Below are positions 45,290 through 53,308 of a stretch of DNA of 64,000 bases, piece after piece. Both the position numbers and the translations under genes were made by a program. Source of the stretch: Lysinibacillus sp. ZYM-1 (GTDB taxonomy: Bacteria; Bacillota; Bacilli; Bacillales_A; Planococcaceae); NCBI RefSeq assembly GCF_001308875.1, contig NZ_KQ465126.1, forward strand, positions 1-64,000, written 5' to 3'. The notes under the pieces were generated by a model, which saw only the letters and a program-made list of their open reading frames with translations, had not been told where the DNA came from and ran no database searches. Positions within the stretch are counted from its first letter, which is position 1. Every line of letters begins with the position of its first letter.

Positions 45290-46081
45290 ATGACATTAGA
45301 AGCAAAACAAGTATCATTCTCCATTTACGATCAGCGGATACTACATGAGGTAAGTGTTCAAATAAAAGAAAAGCAATTTGTGGGTTTAATTGGTCCTAAT
45401 GGTAGTGGAAAATCGACATTGCTTAAAAATATGTATCGTCTCCTAAAGCCTGAGAGCGGTACAGTACTGTTAAATGAGCAGGATATTTTAAAGCAATCTA
45501 GTAAAGCCATTGCCAAAAATTTGGCCGTTGTTAGTCAAGAAACACCTGTATTATTTGATTTTACTGTTCATGATTTAGTCAGTATGGGAAGGACTCCACA
45601 TAAAAAGCTATTAGAGCTTGATCAGGAGCAAGATTTTCTAATTGTTAAAGATGCTCTGAAGCAAACTGGTATATCGCATCTAGCCAAACGAAGCTTTAGC
45701 TCTCTTTCTGGTGGAGAAAAAAAGCGTGTAATGGTTGCAAGAGCACTCGCACAGCAAGCACAAGTACTAATATTGGATGAACCAACAAATCATTTAGATA
45801 TTCAGCATCAACTTCAGCTTATGGACTTAATTCAAACTTTACATCTAACAGTAGTAGCTGCTTTACATGACTTGAATATCGCTGCAATGTACTGTGACCA
45901 AATTTACGTTTTACAGCATGGACGCATTGTTTGTCATGGAACACCACAGGAGGTACTTACACCATCATTGCTGCAAGAAGTATTTGGTGTATTTGCCGAT
46001 ATTCAAACACATACACTAACCGGTAAACCTTATCTTACATATGTCCCAGAACAATTCGCAAAAAAGGTTTGCCAAGTTTAA
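45290..46081 (+). CDS. btuD: cobalamin ABC ATPase BtuD
   Basis: ATP-binding subunit of 263 residues: GPNGSGKST, LSGGEKKRVMV, LILDEPTNHLD and AALHDLNIA. It shares the GRTPHKKLLE stretch with the paralogous ATPase at 14 kb. No binding-protein gene (btuF) follows; a convergent efflux operon begins instead. The solute-binding subunit must be encoded elsewhere or shared. Confidence 0.9.
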   Translation: MTLEAKQVSFSIYDQRILHEVSVQIKEKQFVGLIGPNGSGKSTLLKNMYRLLKPESGTVLLNEQDILKQSSKAIAKNLAVVSQETPVLFDFTVHDLVSMGRTPHKKLLELDQEQDFLIVKDALKQTGISHLAKRSFSSLSGGEKKRVMVARALAQQAQVLILDEPTNHLDIQHQLQLMDLIQTLHLTVVAALHDLNIAAMYCDQIYVLQHGRIVCHGTPQEVLTPSLLQEVFGVFADIQTHTLTGKPYLTYVPEQFAKKVCQV

Positions 46082-46122
46082 AAACTGTACAGTAGTGCTT
46101 CGATGGATTTATCACCATTCAA

Positions 46123-46161
46123 CAAAAAAGAAGGACGCCACTTCAATTTAAGAGGGCGTCC
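46123..46161 (-). terminator. terminator of SMR operon
   Basis: GGACGCC / GGCGTCC followed on the minus strand by TTCTTTTTT, behind the last SMR gene. Confidence 0.7.
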
Positions 46162-46169
46162 TGTGTTAT

Positions 46170-46487
46170 TTAAGAAGATACTGCTTTTAATCCTGCAACT
46201 CCAATAATAATAGCAATGATACTTATTATTCGCGTAAAATTTTTAGATTCCCCAAAAAACATTATATTTACAAGCACGGCACCTACAGTACCAATACCAA
46301 CCCAGACAACATAGGCGATGCTTAGTTGTAAATAATTAAAGGATGCATATAGAAGTGCAAAAGATAAACCGAAGCCACCAACGTATAATAATAAATTCCG
46401 TACAGTTTTATGTTGACTATAAAAGCGTAAACCGATGACACCTACTATTTCTGACATTGCAGCTAATATAACAAATACCCAGCCCAT
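46170..46487 (-). CDS. SMR efflux subunit (YkkD-like)
   Basis: Small multidrug resistance protein of 105 residues with four helices; the key acidic residue is Glu13 in AAMSEIVGVIGLRF. It carries the C-terminal helix GVAGLK. The start overlaps the stop of the first SMR gene (TAATG), so the two form a heterodimeric pump of the YkkCD/EbrAB type that exports cationic drugs or guanidinium-like compounds using protons. No guanidine riboswitch is present; a TetR regulator is. Confidence 0.88.
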   Translation of the reverse strand: MGWVFVILAAMSEIVGVIGLRFYSQHKTVRNLLLYVGGFGLSFALLYASFNYLQLSIAYVVWVGIGTVGAVLVNIMFFGESKNFTRIISIIAIIIGVAGLKAVSS

Positions 46488-46840
46488 TATGCATCCACTC
46501 CTTTCGTAGTACCATGATCTTTCGATGGATTATCCGCTAATTTTAGGCCCATAACGCCCAATACTAAAATAATCATGAACATACCCTTAATCGCATTAAA
46601 GTCACCGTTGAAAATAAAGATATCCATTAATGTCGTACCGATTGCACCTGCTCCGGCAAAAATTGCGTAGACAGTCCCAGTAGGAAGCTTTTCACAAGCC
46701 TTTGATAAGAAGTGAAAATCGATGGCGATCATAGACACAATAATTATCCAATGCCACCATGAGTTTGCTACATTAAAACCAAATATCCAAAACAATTCAA
46801 ATAAACTTGTTAGTCCAACATACATCCATTCTTTTTGCAT
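46487..46840 (-). CDS. SMR efflux subunit (YkkC-like)
   Basis: First subunit of the pair, 117 residues. The ATG at 46840 has AAAGGAA upstream; the open frame runs 13 codons further but without a site. Glu12 lies in SLFELFWIFG, and PTGTVYAIFAGAGAIGTTL is the conserved SMR turn between helices 2 and 3. It is the first structural gene of the efflux operon, behind the operator at 46868. Confidence 0.88.
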   Translation of the reverse strand: MQKEWMYVGLTSLFELFWIFGFNVANSWWHWIIIVSMIAIDFHFLSKACEKLPTGTVYAIFAGAGAIGTTLMDIFIFNGDFNAIKGMFMIILVLGVMGLKLADNPSKDHGTTKGVDA

Positions 46841-46867
46841 AAATAAATTCCTTTCATAGCAATAATT

Positions 46868-46888
46868 AATGACTGACATTCAGTCATT
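46868..46888. promoter_or_regulatory. TetR operator in front of SMR genes
   Basis: AATGACTGA-CAT-TCAGTCATT, a perfect inverted repeat that matches the second copy at 47555 in both arms. Confidence 0.85.
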
Positions 46889-46911
46889 TTTGAAGTAAAA
46901 GAGAACGCCAC

Positions 46912-47490
46912 TTATGCGTGACGTAGGCCAAGTGCATGATATAAAAAGTCTAGAAGCTCAAGCTTAAGCAGTTGCATTGTTTCATCCTTGCTATCATCAA
47001 ACAAATAAATCTGTTCAGCAGCAGATTCGATTAGACCAATGATAAGCTTAGCTGATCGTGATGGGTTAATGGACTCTCGAATGATTCCTTGTTGTTGAGC
47101 TGTTAATAAGAAATTACTCATCCAAGCATAGTAGGGTGAATAGATGCTTTCCCATTCTTTCAAATGCTCGGTTTGTGCAATACCTGCATAAATGAGGGCA
47201 ACGATATCACCATATTCTTTTGTGATTAAGAAAATCATCTCAACAACTTCTTGAAGTTGCTGTTCAAAGGGTTTATGATCTGAAACGCCTTCTTCTACCG
47301 TAGTCATAATCCGCTCTACCATATTCTTTGCAATAGCAGGCATAACCGAAAGGCGCGATGGGAAATAGAGATAAAATGTTCCTTGTGCAATACCAGCTGC
47401 CTTTACGATATCTGAAACCTTCGTTTTTTCAATTCCTTTTTTTCTAAACACTTCAATGGCTGCTTGAATAATTTTTTCTTCCTTTGACAT
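46912..47490 (-). CDS. TetR-family repressor of SMR genes
   Basis: A 192-residue regulator: the N-terminal helix-turn-helix reads KTKVSDIVKAAGIAQGTFYLYF (split as KTKVSDIVKAAG and GTFYLYF) and the remaining helices form a ligand pocket. The ATG at 47490 lies behind GTGAGGG. It is upstream of the SMR pair on the same strand. Identical operator palindromes in front of itself and the SMR genes indicate autoregulation and drug-induced pump expression. Confidence 0.9.
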   Translation of the reverse strand: MSKEEKIIQAAIEVFRKKGIEKTKVSDIVKAAGIAQGTFYLYFPSRLSVMPAIAKNMVERIMTTVEEGVSDHKPFEQQLQEVVEMIFLITKEYGDIVALIYAGIAQTEHLKEWESIYSPYYAWMSNFLLTAQQQGIIRESINPSRSAKLIIGLIESAAEQIYLFDDSKDETMQLLKLELLDFLYHALGLRHA

Positions 47491-47554
47491 GCTATCCCTC
47501 ACTTTGCCTTACTGATTAGTATGTTACAGGAGAAGAAAATGAATGTCAACGAAA

Positions 47555-47575
47555 AATGACTGATAGTCAGTCATT
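47555..47575. promoter_or_regulatory. TetR operator in front of tetR
   Basis: AATGACTGA-TAG-TCAGTCATT, with the same 9-base arms as the site at 46868. Confidence 0.85.
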
Positions 47576-47634
47576 TTTGTGAAGTATAGTTGCTTTGACT
47601 TCTGGGAACTTTATGATTGAAAGGATTGATGATA

Positions 47635-47805
47635 ATGGAAGAGATTAAATTTGCACAATTAGATTCACAGCAACTTGCCAAAATTAATGAACTTGAGAAA
47701 AAAATTGGTGTAACATTAGTTGCTTATGATTCCTCATCCATGCCACCACATGGTTCTGGCGCTTATGAGACAAATAATAGCACGACAAACAATCATCCAT
47801 CATAA
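47635..47805 (+). CDS. small protein of unknown function
   Basis: A 56-residue acidic protein (MEEIKFAQLDSQQLAKINEL, then a VTLVAYDSS strand and a Ser/Thr/Asn-rich tail). The ATG at 47635 has AAAGGA 9 bases upstream. The helix-strand core and orderly composition suggest a real gene. I do not recognise the family. It lies between the tetR operator and endoQ. Confidence 0.6.
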   Translation: MEEIKFAQLDSQQLAKINELEKKIGVTLVAYDSSSMPPHGSGAYETNNSTTNNHPS

Positions 47806-47876
47806 TAAAGTGAGAAATGCCTTGCAGTTAATGTAAGGTATTTTCATTTTAAGTAACACTTAAGGAGTGAATGAAC

Positions 47877-49043
47877 ATGAAAGAATTCTATGCTGATTTA
47901 CATATTCATATTGGTCGTACTTTTAGAGGCCGGGCTGTGAAAATTACTGGGAGTAAAACATTGACATTAGCACGCATTTTAGAGACTGCTAGTGCGAGAA
48001 AAGGGTTGGATATCATAGGTATCATTGATTGCCATTCACCAGAGGTCATAGAGGAAATGAAAGAGATGATTGACCGAGGTGAACTGATCGAGCTAGCAGA
48101 GGGAGGGCTACGTTATCTAAAAACGACACTGATTCCAGGATCAGAAATAGAAATCTATGATCAACATTGCCATGGTCCAATTCATGTGCTTGCTTACTTC
48201 CCTACATTATTACTAATGGAGCAATTTTCAAATTGGATGTCTCAACATATGAAAAATATCCATTTAAGCTCACAGCGAATTTATTGTGATGGAAGAACAT
48301 TACAACAAAAAGTACATGAATTGGGAGGGCTTTTTATCCCTGCACATGTATTTACACCCTTTAAAAGTTTGTATGGCAAAGGTGTTCATCGTAGTTTAAC
48401 AGAGGTCTTTGATCCGCAACTTATCGATGCGATTGAATTAGGTTTAAGCTCAGATACAAACATGGTGAGCCATATTAAAGAACTTCAAGCATACACATTC
48501 GTGAGTAATTCAGATGCACATTCTCTTGGAAAACTAGCACGTGAGTATCAAAAATTACGATTAGCAGAAGCGAATTTTGCTGAATTACAAATGGCCCTTC
48601 ATGAACAACAGGGCCGAGCGGTAATAGCCAATTATGGCTTAAATCCATTGCTTGGTAAATATCATCAGACAGTTTGTGCTAAATGTGGAGAACAACTTAG
48701 TAACGAAGCAATAATTTGTACGAACTGTGAAAGTACACAAATCGTAAAGGGCGTTGCTACACGTATTCAAGAATTATCAGAGGAATTTTCAAATGAAAGA
48801 AGTAGACCGTCTTATATCCATCAGGTACCACTTGATTTTATTCCTGGTCTTGGTCCAAAAATGATGGAACGATTACTACAAGCTTTCGGAACAGAGATGA
48901 ATATTTTACATCGAGTTACATTCGAACAGCTTGCACAAATTGTGCCACATAAAATTGCCAAATTAATTGATGCAGCTAGAACAGGTCATTTAGCTATTGA
49001 AGTTGGAGGTGGTGGCATTTATGGAAAGATACAAATTGAATAG
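47877..49043 (+). CDS. endonuclease Q (EndoQ, YqxK-like)
   Basis: DNA repair nuclease that nicks 5' of deaminated bases (uracil, hypoxanthine). It has 388 residues: a PHP domain opening with ADLHIHIGR and containing DCHSPEV, PGSEIEIYDQHCHGP, PAHVFTPFKSLYGK and SNSDAHS as metal ligands; a zinc ribbon CAKCGEQ...CTNCES (about 264-285); and a C-terminal helix-hairpin-helix region (PLDFIPGLGPKMMERLL). The ATG at 47877 lies 9 bases behind AAGGAG; the ATG at 47871 is too close to it. It is a single gene. Confidence 0.88.
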   Translation: MKEFYADLHIHIGRTFRGRAVKITGSKTLTLARILETASARKGLDIIGIIDCHSPEVIEEMKEMIDRGELIELAEGGLRYLKTTLIPGSEIEIYDQHCHGPIHVLAYFPTLLLMEQFSNWMSQHMKNIHLSSQRIYCDGRTLQQKVHELGGLFIPAHVFTPFKSLYGKGVHRSLTEVFDPQLIDAIELGLSSDTNMVSHIKELQAYTFVSNSDAHSLGKLAREYQKLRLAEANFAELQMALHEQQGRAVIANYGLNPLLGKYHQTVCAKCGEQLSNEAIICTNCESTQIVKGVATRIQELSEEFSNERSRPSYIHQVPLDFIPGLGPKMMERLLQAFGTEMNILHRVTFEQLAQIVPHKIAKLIDAARTGHLAIEVGGGGIYGKIQIE

Positions 49044-49151
49044 ATAAAGAGAAAATGTTTCAAAAAGATTGTTGGTTTTTTAACCTATTTTTAACTCTCT
49101 TCTAGTAAAATAGTTAAAACAATTACTATTTTTAGATAGAGGAGAGCGTAT

Positions 49152-50774
49152 ATGCAATTTTCAAAGAAATTCCGTTTTTTAGCTACAAGCATACTTGCAC
49201 TACAGTTAACGATACCTGTCGCAGCTAATGCTGACGATCCAAAAGATTACATAGCACCAAGTTGGATTGCACAGGTAGATTATGTAGCACTAGGTGATTC
49301 AATTGCTCATGGGATGAACGAGGTAGGAGTAATCGGATTAGGCTACACAGATTTTGTTGCACAAACTTTACAAGAAGAGGGCTTCATCACTTCTTATAAC
49401 AAAGGTTTTGCCATGTCAGGCTATACAACAAAAAATGTTTTGGCAGATATACAAAATGATGTTGCAAAAACGGTGACTGGTTTTGGTTATCCGACAGACC
49501 AAGTAAAGTTAAAAACATCTATAAAAGAGGCAGAGATCATTACACTAACTGTTGGCGCTAATGATTTATTACCAATATTAAAAGAGTCCCAAATAACAGG
49601 GGTGGACGCAGTTGCCATCGTTAAGGCTACGAAAGAAGCTGTAACAAATATTGCAACAATATTAACTGAAATTAAAAAGTTAAATCCACAAGCTGAAATT
49701 TATGTGATGGGATATTATAATTCGTTCCCTTACTATAGTGAGAACTTACAAAATCAATTTAAAATACTATTGGCAACAATGAATACAACAATAAAAACAA
49801 CTGCTGAAAAAGCTGGAGCGATTTTTGTACCAACTTATGATGTTGTGGCCAAGGATGTTCCAAACTACCTTCCAAATCCAGAAAATATTCATTTAAGTGA
49901 AGCTGGTTATTTTGCATTGGCAAATGAAGCATTTTTACCAATCATTAAAACTAGCTCTTTATGGGATGTAACGAAAGCTATTCAAGTAGATGTAAAAGAT
50001 CGTACAACTGTAGAAGTAAGGTGGCAAGAAGCGACGGATAATGTTGGCATAGAGAATTACGAAATTTATGTAAATGGAAAATTAACGTCAACATTGAATG
50101 CAGATACAACTAAGGTGACGCTCAACGATCTAACAGAGAATACAGCCTACACTATTACAGTAAAAGCAATTGATGCTGCTGGTAATGAAAGCGTTCAAAA
50201 TCCAAAAGTAACTTTCACTACAGGAGGGTCGATACGCTTTACAGATACAGTCAATCATTGGGCGAAAGAGTATATTCAACAAGCAGCAGAAGCAGGGATG
50301 ATGAATGGCTATCCTGATGGAACGTTTAAACCTAATCAAAATGTGACACGAGCACAAGTTGCTTCTATACTAGTGAGAAGTTTAGGCTTAACAACACGGG
50401 AAAAGGCACCATTTACTGACATATCAAATTATGATGCAAAAACACAGTCTGAAATTGCAGCAGCGTACACACATGGCATTATTAAGGGTGCCGATGGGAA
50501 ATTCAACCCCACAAAACCTGTAACACGCGCTGAATTAGCAGTGATGATTCAGCGTACCTATGAACAGCAATTTAAACAACCTTATATTGTACAAGGGGGT
50601 TTGCCATTTACAGATGTTGCGTCATATAATGCTGAGACAAAACAGGCCATTACGATGTTATATGAGTTAGGAATTATAACAGGAGATGGAGGAAAATATT
50701 CACCAGCAGCTTCAACCACAAGGGGGCAAGCAGCTAAAATTATGGTGAACTTGAATCAATTATTCACGAAGTAA
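49152..50774 (+). CDS. secreted SGNH hydrolase with Fn3 and SLH domains
   Basis: A 540-residue exported protein. The signal peptide ends near ANADD (about 27). The SGNH/GDSL esterase domain (about 40-270) has ALGDSIAHG (Ser nucleophile), VGANDLL and NIHLSEAGY (His). A fibronectin type III module (about 275-355) follows, then three S-layer-homology repeats (about 360-540) with FKPNQNVTRAQVASIL, FNPTKPVTRAELAVMI and YSPAASTTRGQAAKIM for anchoring to wall polymer. It should deacylate lipid or wall ester bonds at the cell surface; the substrate is unknown. Confidence 0.9.
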   Translation: MQFSKKFRFLATSILALQLTIPVAANADDPKDYIAPSWIAQVDYVALGDSIAHGMNEVGVIGLGYTDFVAQTLQEEGFITSYNKGFAMSGYTTKNVLADIQNDVAKTVTGFGYPTDQVKLKTSIKEAEIITLTVGANDLLPILKESQITGVDAVAIVKATKEAVTNIATILTEIKKLNPQAEIYVMGYYNSFPYYSENLQNQFKILLATMNTTIKTTAEKAGAIFVPTYDVVAKDVPNYLPNPENIHLSEAGYFALANEAFLPIIKTSSLWDVTKAIQVDVKDRTTVEVRWQEATDNVGIENYEIYVNGKLTSTLNADTTKVTLNDLTENTAYTITVKAIDAAGNESVQNPKVTFTTGGSIRFTDTVNHWAKEYIQQAAEAGMMNGYPDGTFKPNQNVTRAQVASILVRSLGLTTREKAPFTDISNYDAKTQSEIAAAYTHGIIKGADGKFNPTKPVTRAELAVMIQRTYEQQFKQPYIVQGGLPFTDVASYNAETKQAITMLYELGIITGDGGKYSPAASTTRGQAAKIMVNLNQLFTK

Positions 50775-50775
50775 A

Positions 50776-50810
50776 AAAAAGGTAGAGGTAAAACAGCACC
50801 TCTACCTTTT
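50776..50810 (+). terminator. terminator of SGNH gene
   Basis: AAAAGGTAGAGGT / ACCTCTACCTTTT hairpin. Confidence 0.85.
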
Positions 50811-50879
50811 GACGTTTTTGCTACAAACAAAGTATAGTCTTACTAGGTTGTATATGGTAATAAAGAGAGGAGAATGGGG

Positions 50880-51248
50880 ATGTTATCATTTATCTTATCT
50901 GCCAAAAGATTAGTTAAAGGATTGTGGCGGTCATTTAAACGACCACAGTTTCTATCACTATTTACAACATTATTCCTTATCATTCTATCCGGTACTTTGT
51001 TTTACAAGGGTACAGAGGGTTGGCATTGGCTAGATGCCATGTATTTTGCTGTAGTCAGTTTGATTCCAACAGGCGTAGAAACTGGGCTATATCCAACAAC
51101 CTCTTACTCGAAGATTTTTACAATGATTTATCTCATTGTTGGTACGGGTGTAATGTTTATTATGTTGCTCATGCTGGGGCGCTCTCTCGTCGATTTTTCC
51201 TTAAACGAGGATGAAAAAGAAGAGGTTAAGAAACGTTTGAAAAAGTAA
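50880..51248 (+). CDS. two-helix ion-channel protein with atypical filter
   Basis: A 122-residue membrane protein of the Ion_trans_2 pore type: TM1 about 24-43, a pore loop, TM2 about 80-105 and a basic tail. The re-entrant loop region AMYFAVVSLIPTGVETGLYP aligns with the K+ channel pore, including the PTT that follows, but the TVGYGD filter is replaced by PTGVETGL. Potassium selectivity is therefore doubtful. The ATG at 50880 lies 7 bases behind GAGAGGAG; the ATG at 50874 is only 1 base from it. Confidence 0.8.
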   Translation: MLSFILSAKRLVKGLWRSFKRPQFLSLFTTLFLIILSGTLFYKGTEGWHWLDAMYFAVVSLIPTGVETGLYPTTSYSKIFTMIYLIVGTGVMFIMLLMLGRSLVDFSLNEDEKEEVKKRLKK

Positions 51249-51298
51249 AATAGCCGTACAATCAATCTGATGAAAGATTCATTGTACGGCTATTTTTT
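51249..51298. terminator. bidirectional terminator
   Basis: AAATAGCCGTACAAT / ATTGTACGGCTATTT with T-runs on both sides, between the convergent channel and YxcD-like genes. Confidence 0.85.
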
Positions 51299-51584
51299 AT
51301 GAAAGTTTTGCAATAATGCCTTCTTCATCGTCTAAAACAAGTTCAATACCTGTTGAGAAGGGATCACCATGTAGAACATCCTTTATCCAAACGCGCAAGG
51401 CGCCTATTATGGCTGCTGTATTGAGTATTTCCATTTGACCACTTACTTCAACCTCTGCGCCGAAGCCCGTGTCATCATCATATGTCAATTCCACAAGAAC
51501 ATCCTCTGGGCGAATGTTCTTGTAATACGCTTGGGATAAACAAATAGCGTTAATAATATCTTGTTCGTTAATTATTTGTGCCAT
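51297..51584 (-). CDS. YxcD-like protein (DUF2653)
   Basis: A 95-residue acidic cytoplasmic protein with the DUF2653 pattern: DIINAICLSQAYY, PEDVLVELTYDDDTGFGAE and the C-terminal ELVLDDEEGIIAKL. Function unknown. It overlaps the Tim44-like gene by 13 bases, so the two are co-transcribed. Confidence 0.8.
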   Translation of the reverse strand: MAQIINEQDIINAICLSQAYYKNIRPEDVLVELTYDDDTGFGAEVEVSGQMEILNTAAIIGALRVWIKDVLHGDPFSTGIELVLDDEEGIIAKLS

Positions 51585-52036
51585 TGAGCTTCCTCTTTGC
51601 GTTTTTTATCTTTAAACATCTTCATAATTTTTACGACAAGCATCACAATAACGACAATTGCAGCTACGTTAATGAGTAATCCTAAAATATTTCCAAGTAA
51701 ACCCATGCCGCTAAATAAGCTACCGAATAATAAACCTGCAAGTCCCCCAAGCATTAACCCTTTCATAAGGCCACCTGAGAAGAAACCACCTTTTTTAGTT
51801 GTATCCACTTTATTTGTAGAACTTGTGTTGTTTTTATTTGTTGTTGCATTTTTTTGATCTTTAGAAGTATCCTGGGACTTCTGGATATTTGAGCTATTGT
51901 TATTGTTTGAGAAGCCTTTTTTACCCGATTTATAGGATTTAGCTTCTGCTGTTGGTGTATCTGAGATGAATAATGTTGCACCAACTGTGGAAAATATCAG
52001 TGTCGCTGCAAATAGAGCGGCAAGAATTTTTTTCAT
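51572..52036 (-). CDS. Tim44-like membrane protein
   Basis: A 154-residue protein with a signal peptide (to about AEAK, 33), a low-complexity Ser/Asn/Lys region (35-85), a Gly-rich segment (GGLMKGLMLGGLAGLLFGSL) and one transmembrane helix (about 116-137) with a basic end. This layout matches Firmicute proteins annotated as Tim44-like, though the true Tim44 domain is not visible here. Function unknown; coupled to the YxcD-like gene. Confidence 0.7.
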   Translation of the reverse strand: MKKILAALFAATLIFSTVGATLFISDTPTAEAKSYKSGKKGFSNNNNSSNIQKSQDTSKDQKNATTNKNNTSSTNKVDTTKKGGFFSGGLMKGLMLGGLAGLLFGSLFSGMGLLGNILGLLINVAAIVVIVMLVVKIMKMFKDKKRKEEAQWHK

Positions 52037-52220
52037 TACTTACATTCCTCCAATATAATTTTTAATTTGGTCATAAACTAGTTCTTATATAGTAATATTA
52101 CATGAACTATATTAAAAAATAAAACCAATGCCTTCTATAAATGAGCAATATCAAAAAATTTGAACAAATAGTGACAGATGATGTGGTTGTAAAAATTATC
52201 TAATAGAAAGGGGTGAAACG

Positions 52221-53237
52221 ATGCTAGCAACATTAATAATTTTCATCTCAATATTTTTATTGCTGTACCTGACAGAAAAAAGGCGCTTCCTCAACGCGGT
52301 AGCTCTCGGTCTGATAGGTATATATATAGTCAGAGCGCTCATTATTCACTATCCTTTATTACTACCTGATGATCAGGGGATCATTTCAGAAATGGGGATA
52401 TTTATTATTCTAGGAAGCTTTCCAAGTATCATGTTTATTTTATCTATAGCCATGTTTTTTAATAGTAAAATTTTATTGGAGAAGGAAGGACGTAAAGTAC
52501 GAAATTTAATGTTGGCCATTATGGGACTAAGTTTTGTTATTATGATGATATGGTACGTATTCGTCATTTTTATACAAATTGAAAATGTACTTTGGCATAT
52601 TCTTTTCTTCTATGCGTTTTTGATTTTTGGCTATACAATGTTTTTATACACAAGTGTCCTAGCATACGCCATATTGTATCATTTCACACCCATACGCTAT
52701 GAACCGAGTTATATAATAACACTAGGCTCAGGGTTAATTGGCGATAGAGTCCCACCACTTTTAGCAAGTCGTTTAAATGAAGCGGTAAAGCAATACAAGA
52801 AGTACGGGGAAAGACCGTTTATCATTGTCTCCGGTGGTCAAGGAAATGATGAAAAAGTATCAGAAGCAAAGGCTATGAAAAAATATTTATTAGATGTCCA
52901 TGATATTCCCTCTAAAAAAATTCTAATGGAAGATCAATCGACCAATACAGAAGAAAATATGGTCTTTACAAAAAACATTATGGACCAACATGCTCAAGGA
53001 GAAAAATATCGTTCCATATTTGTGACAAATAATTTTCACGTATTTCGTGCAAGTCTCTATGCAAAAAAAGCAAAACTAGATGCAGAAGGGGTTGGCTCAA
53101 AAACAGCCTTTTACTATGTTCCTAATGCATTTACACGAGAATTTATAGGCTTATTAGAAATGAATAAATGGGCCCATACTACAATTTTTTTAATCATTAC
53201 GCTATTCATAGGCTTACTGTTGAGAGCGTATGTGTAA
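52221..53237 (+). CDS. YdcF/DUF218 membrane protein
   Basis: A 338-residue protein: about five N-terminal helices (1-160), a DUF218 domain (about 170-310) with ITLGSGLIGDRVPPLLASRL, FIIVSGGQGNDEKVSEA, EDQSTNTEENMVFTK and FVTNNFHVFRA, and a last helix at the C-terminus. E. coli relatives (YdcF, ElyC, SanA) are linked to envelope polymer metabolism or AdoMet binding, but the reaction here is unknown. AAAGGGGTG precedes the ATG. Confidence 0.87.
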   Translation: MLATLIIFISIFLLLYLTEKRRFLNAVALGLIGIYIVRALIIHYPLLLPDDQGIISEMGIFIILGSFPSIMFILSIAMFFNSKILLEKEGRKVRNLMLAIMGLSFVIMMIWYVFVIFIQIENVLWHILFFYAFLIFGYTMFLYTSVLAYAILYHFTPIRYEPSYIITLGSGLIGDRVPPLLASRLNEAVKQYKKYGERPFIIVSGGQGNDEKVSEAKAMKKYLLDVHDIPSKKILMEDQSTNTEENMVFTKNIMDQHAQGEKYRSIFVTNNFHVFRASLYAKKAKLDAEGVGSKTAFYYVPNAFTREFIGLLEMNKWAHTTIFLIITLFIGLLLRAYV

Positions 53238-53247
53238 CCAAAATTCA

Positions 53248-53284
53248 ACTGTCTTCCATATAATAATGGCAAGACAGTTTTTTA
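53248..53284 (+). terminator. terminator of ydcF-like gene
   Basis: AACTGTCTT / AAGACAGTT with a 15-base loop and TTTT. Confidence 0.75.
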
Positions 53285-53308
53285 CATAATGTGCAAGGGA
53301 GGAAAACA

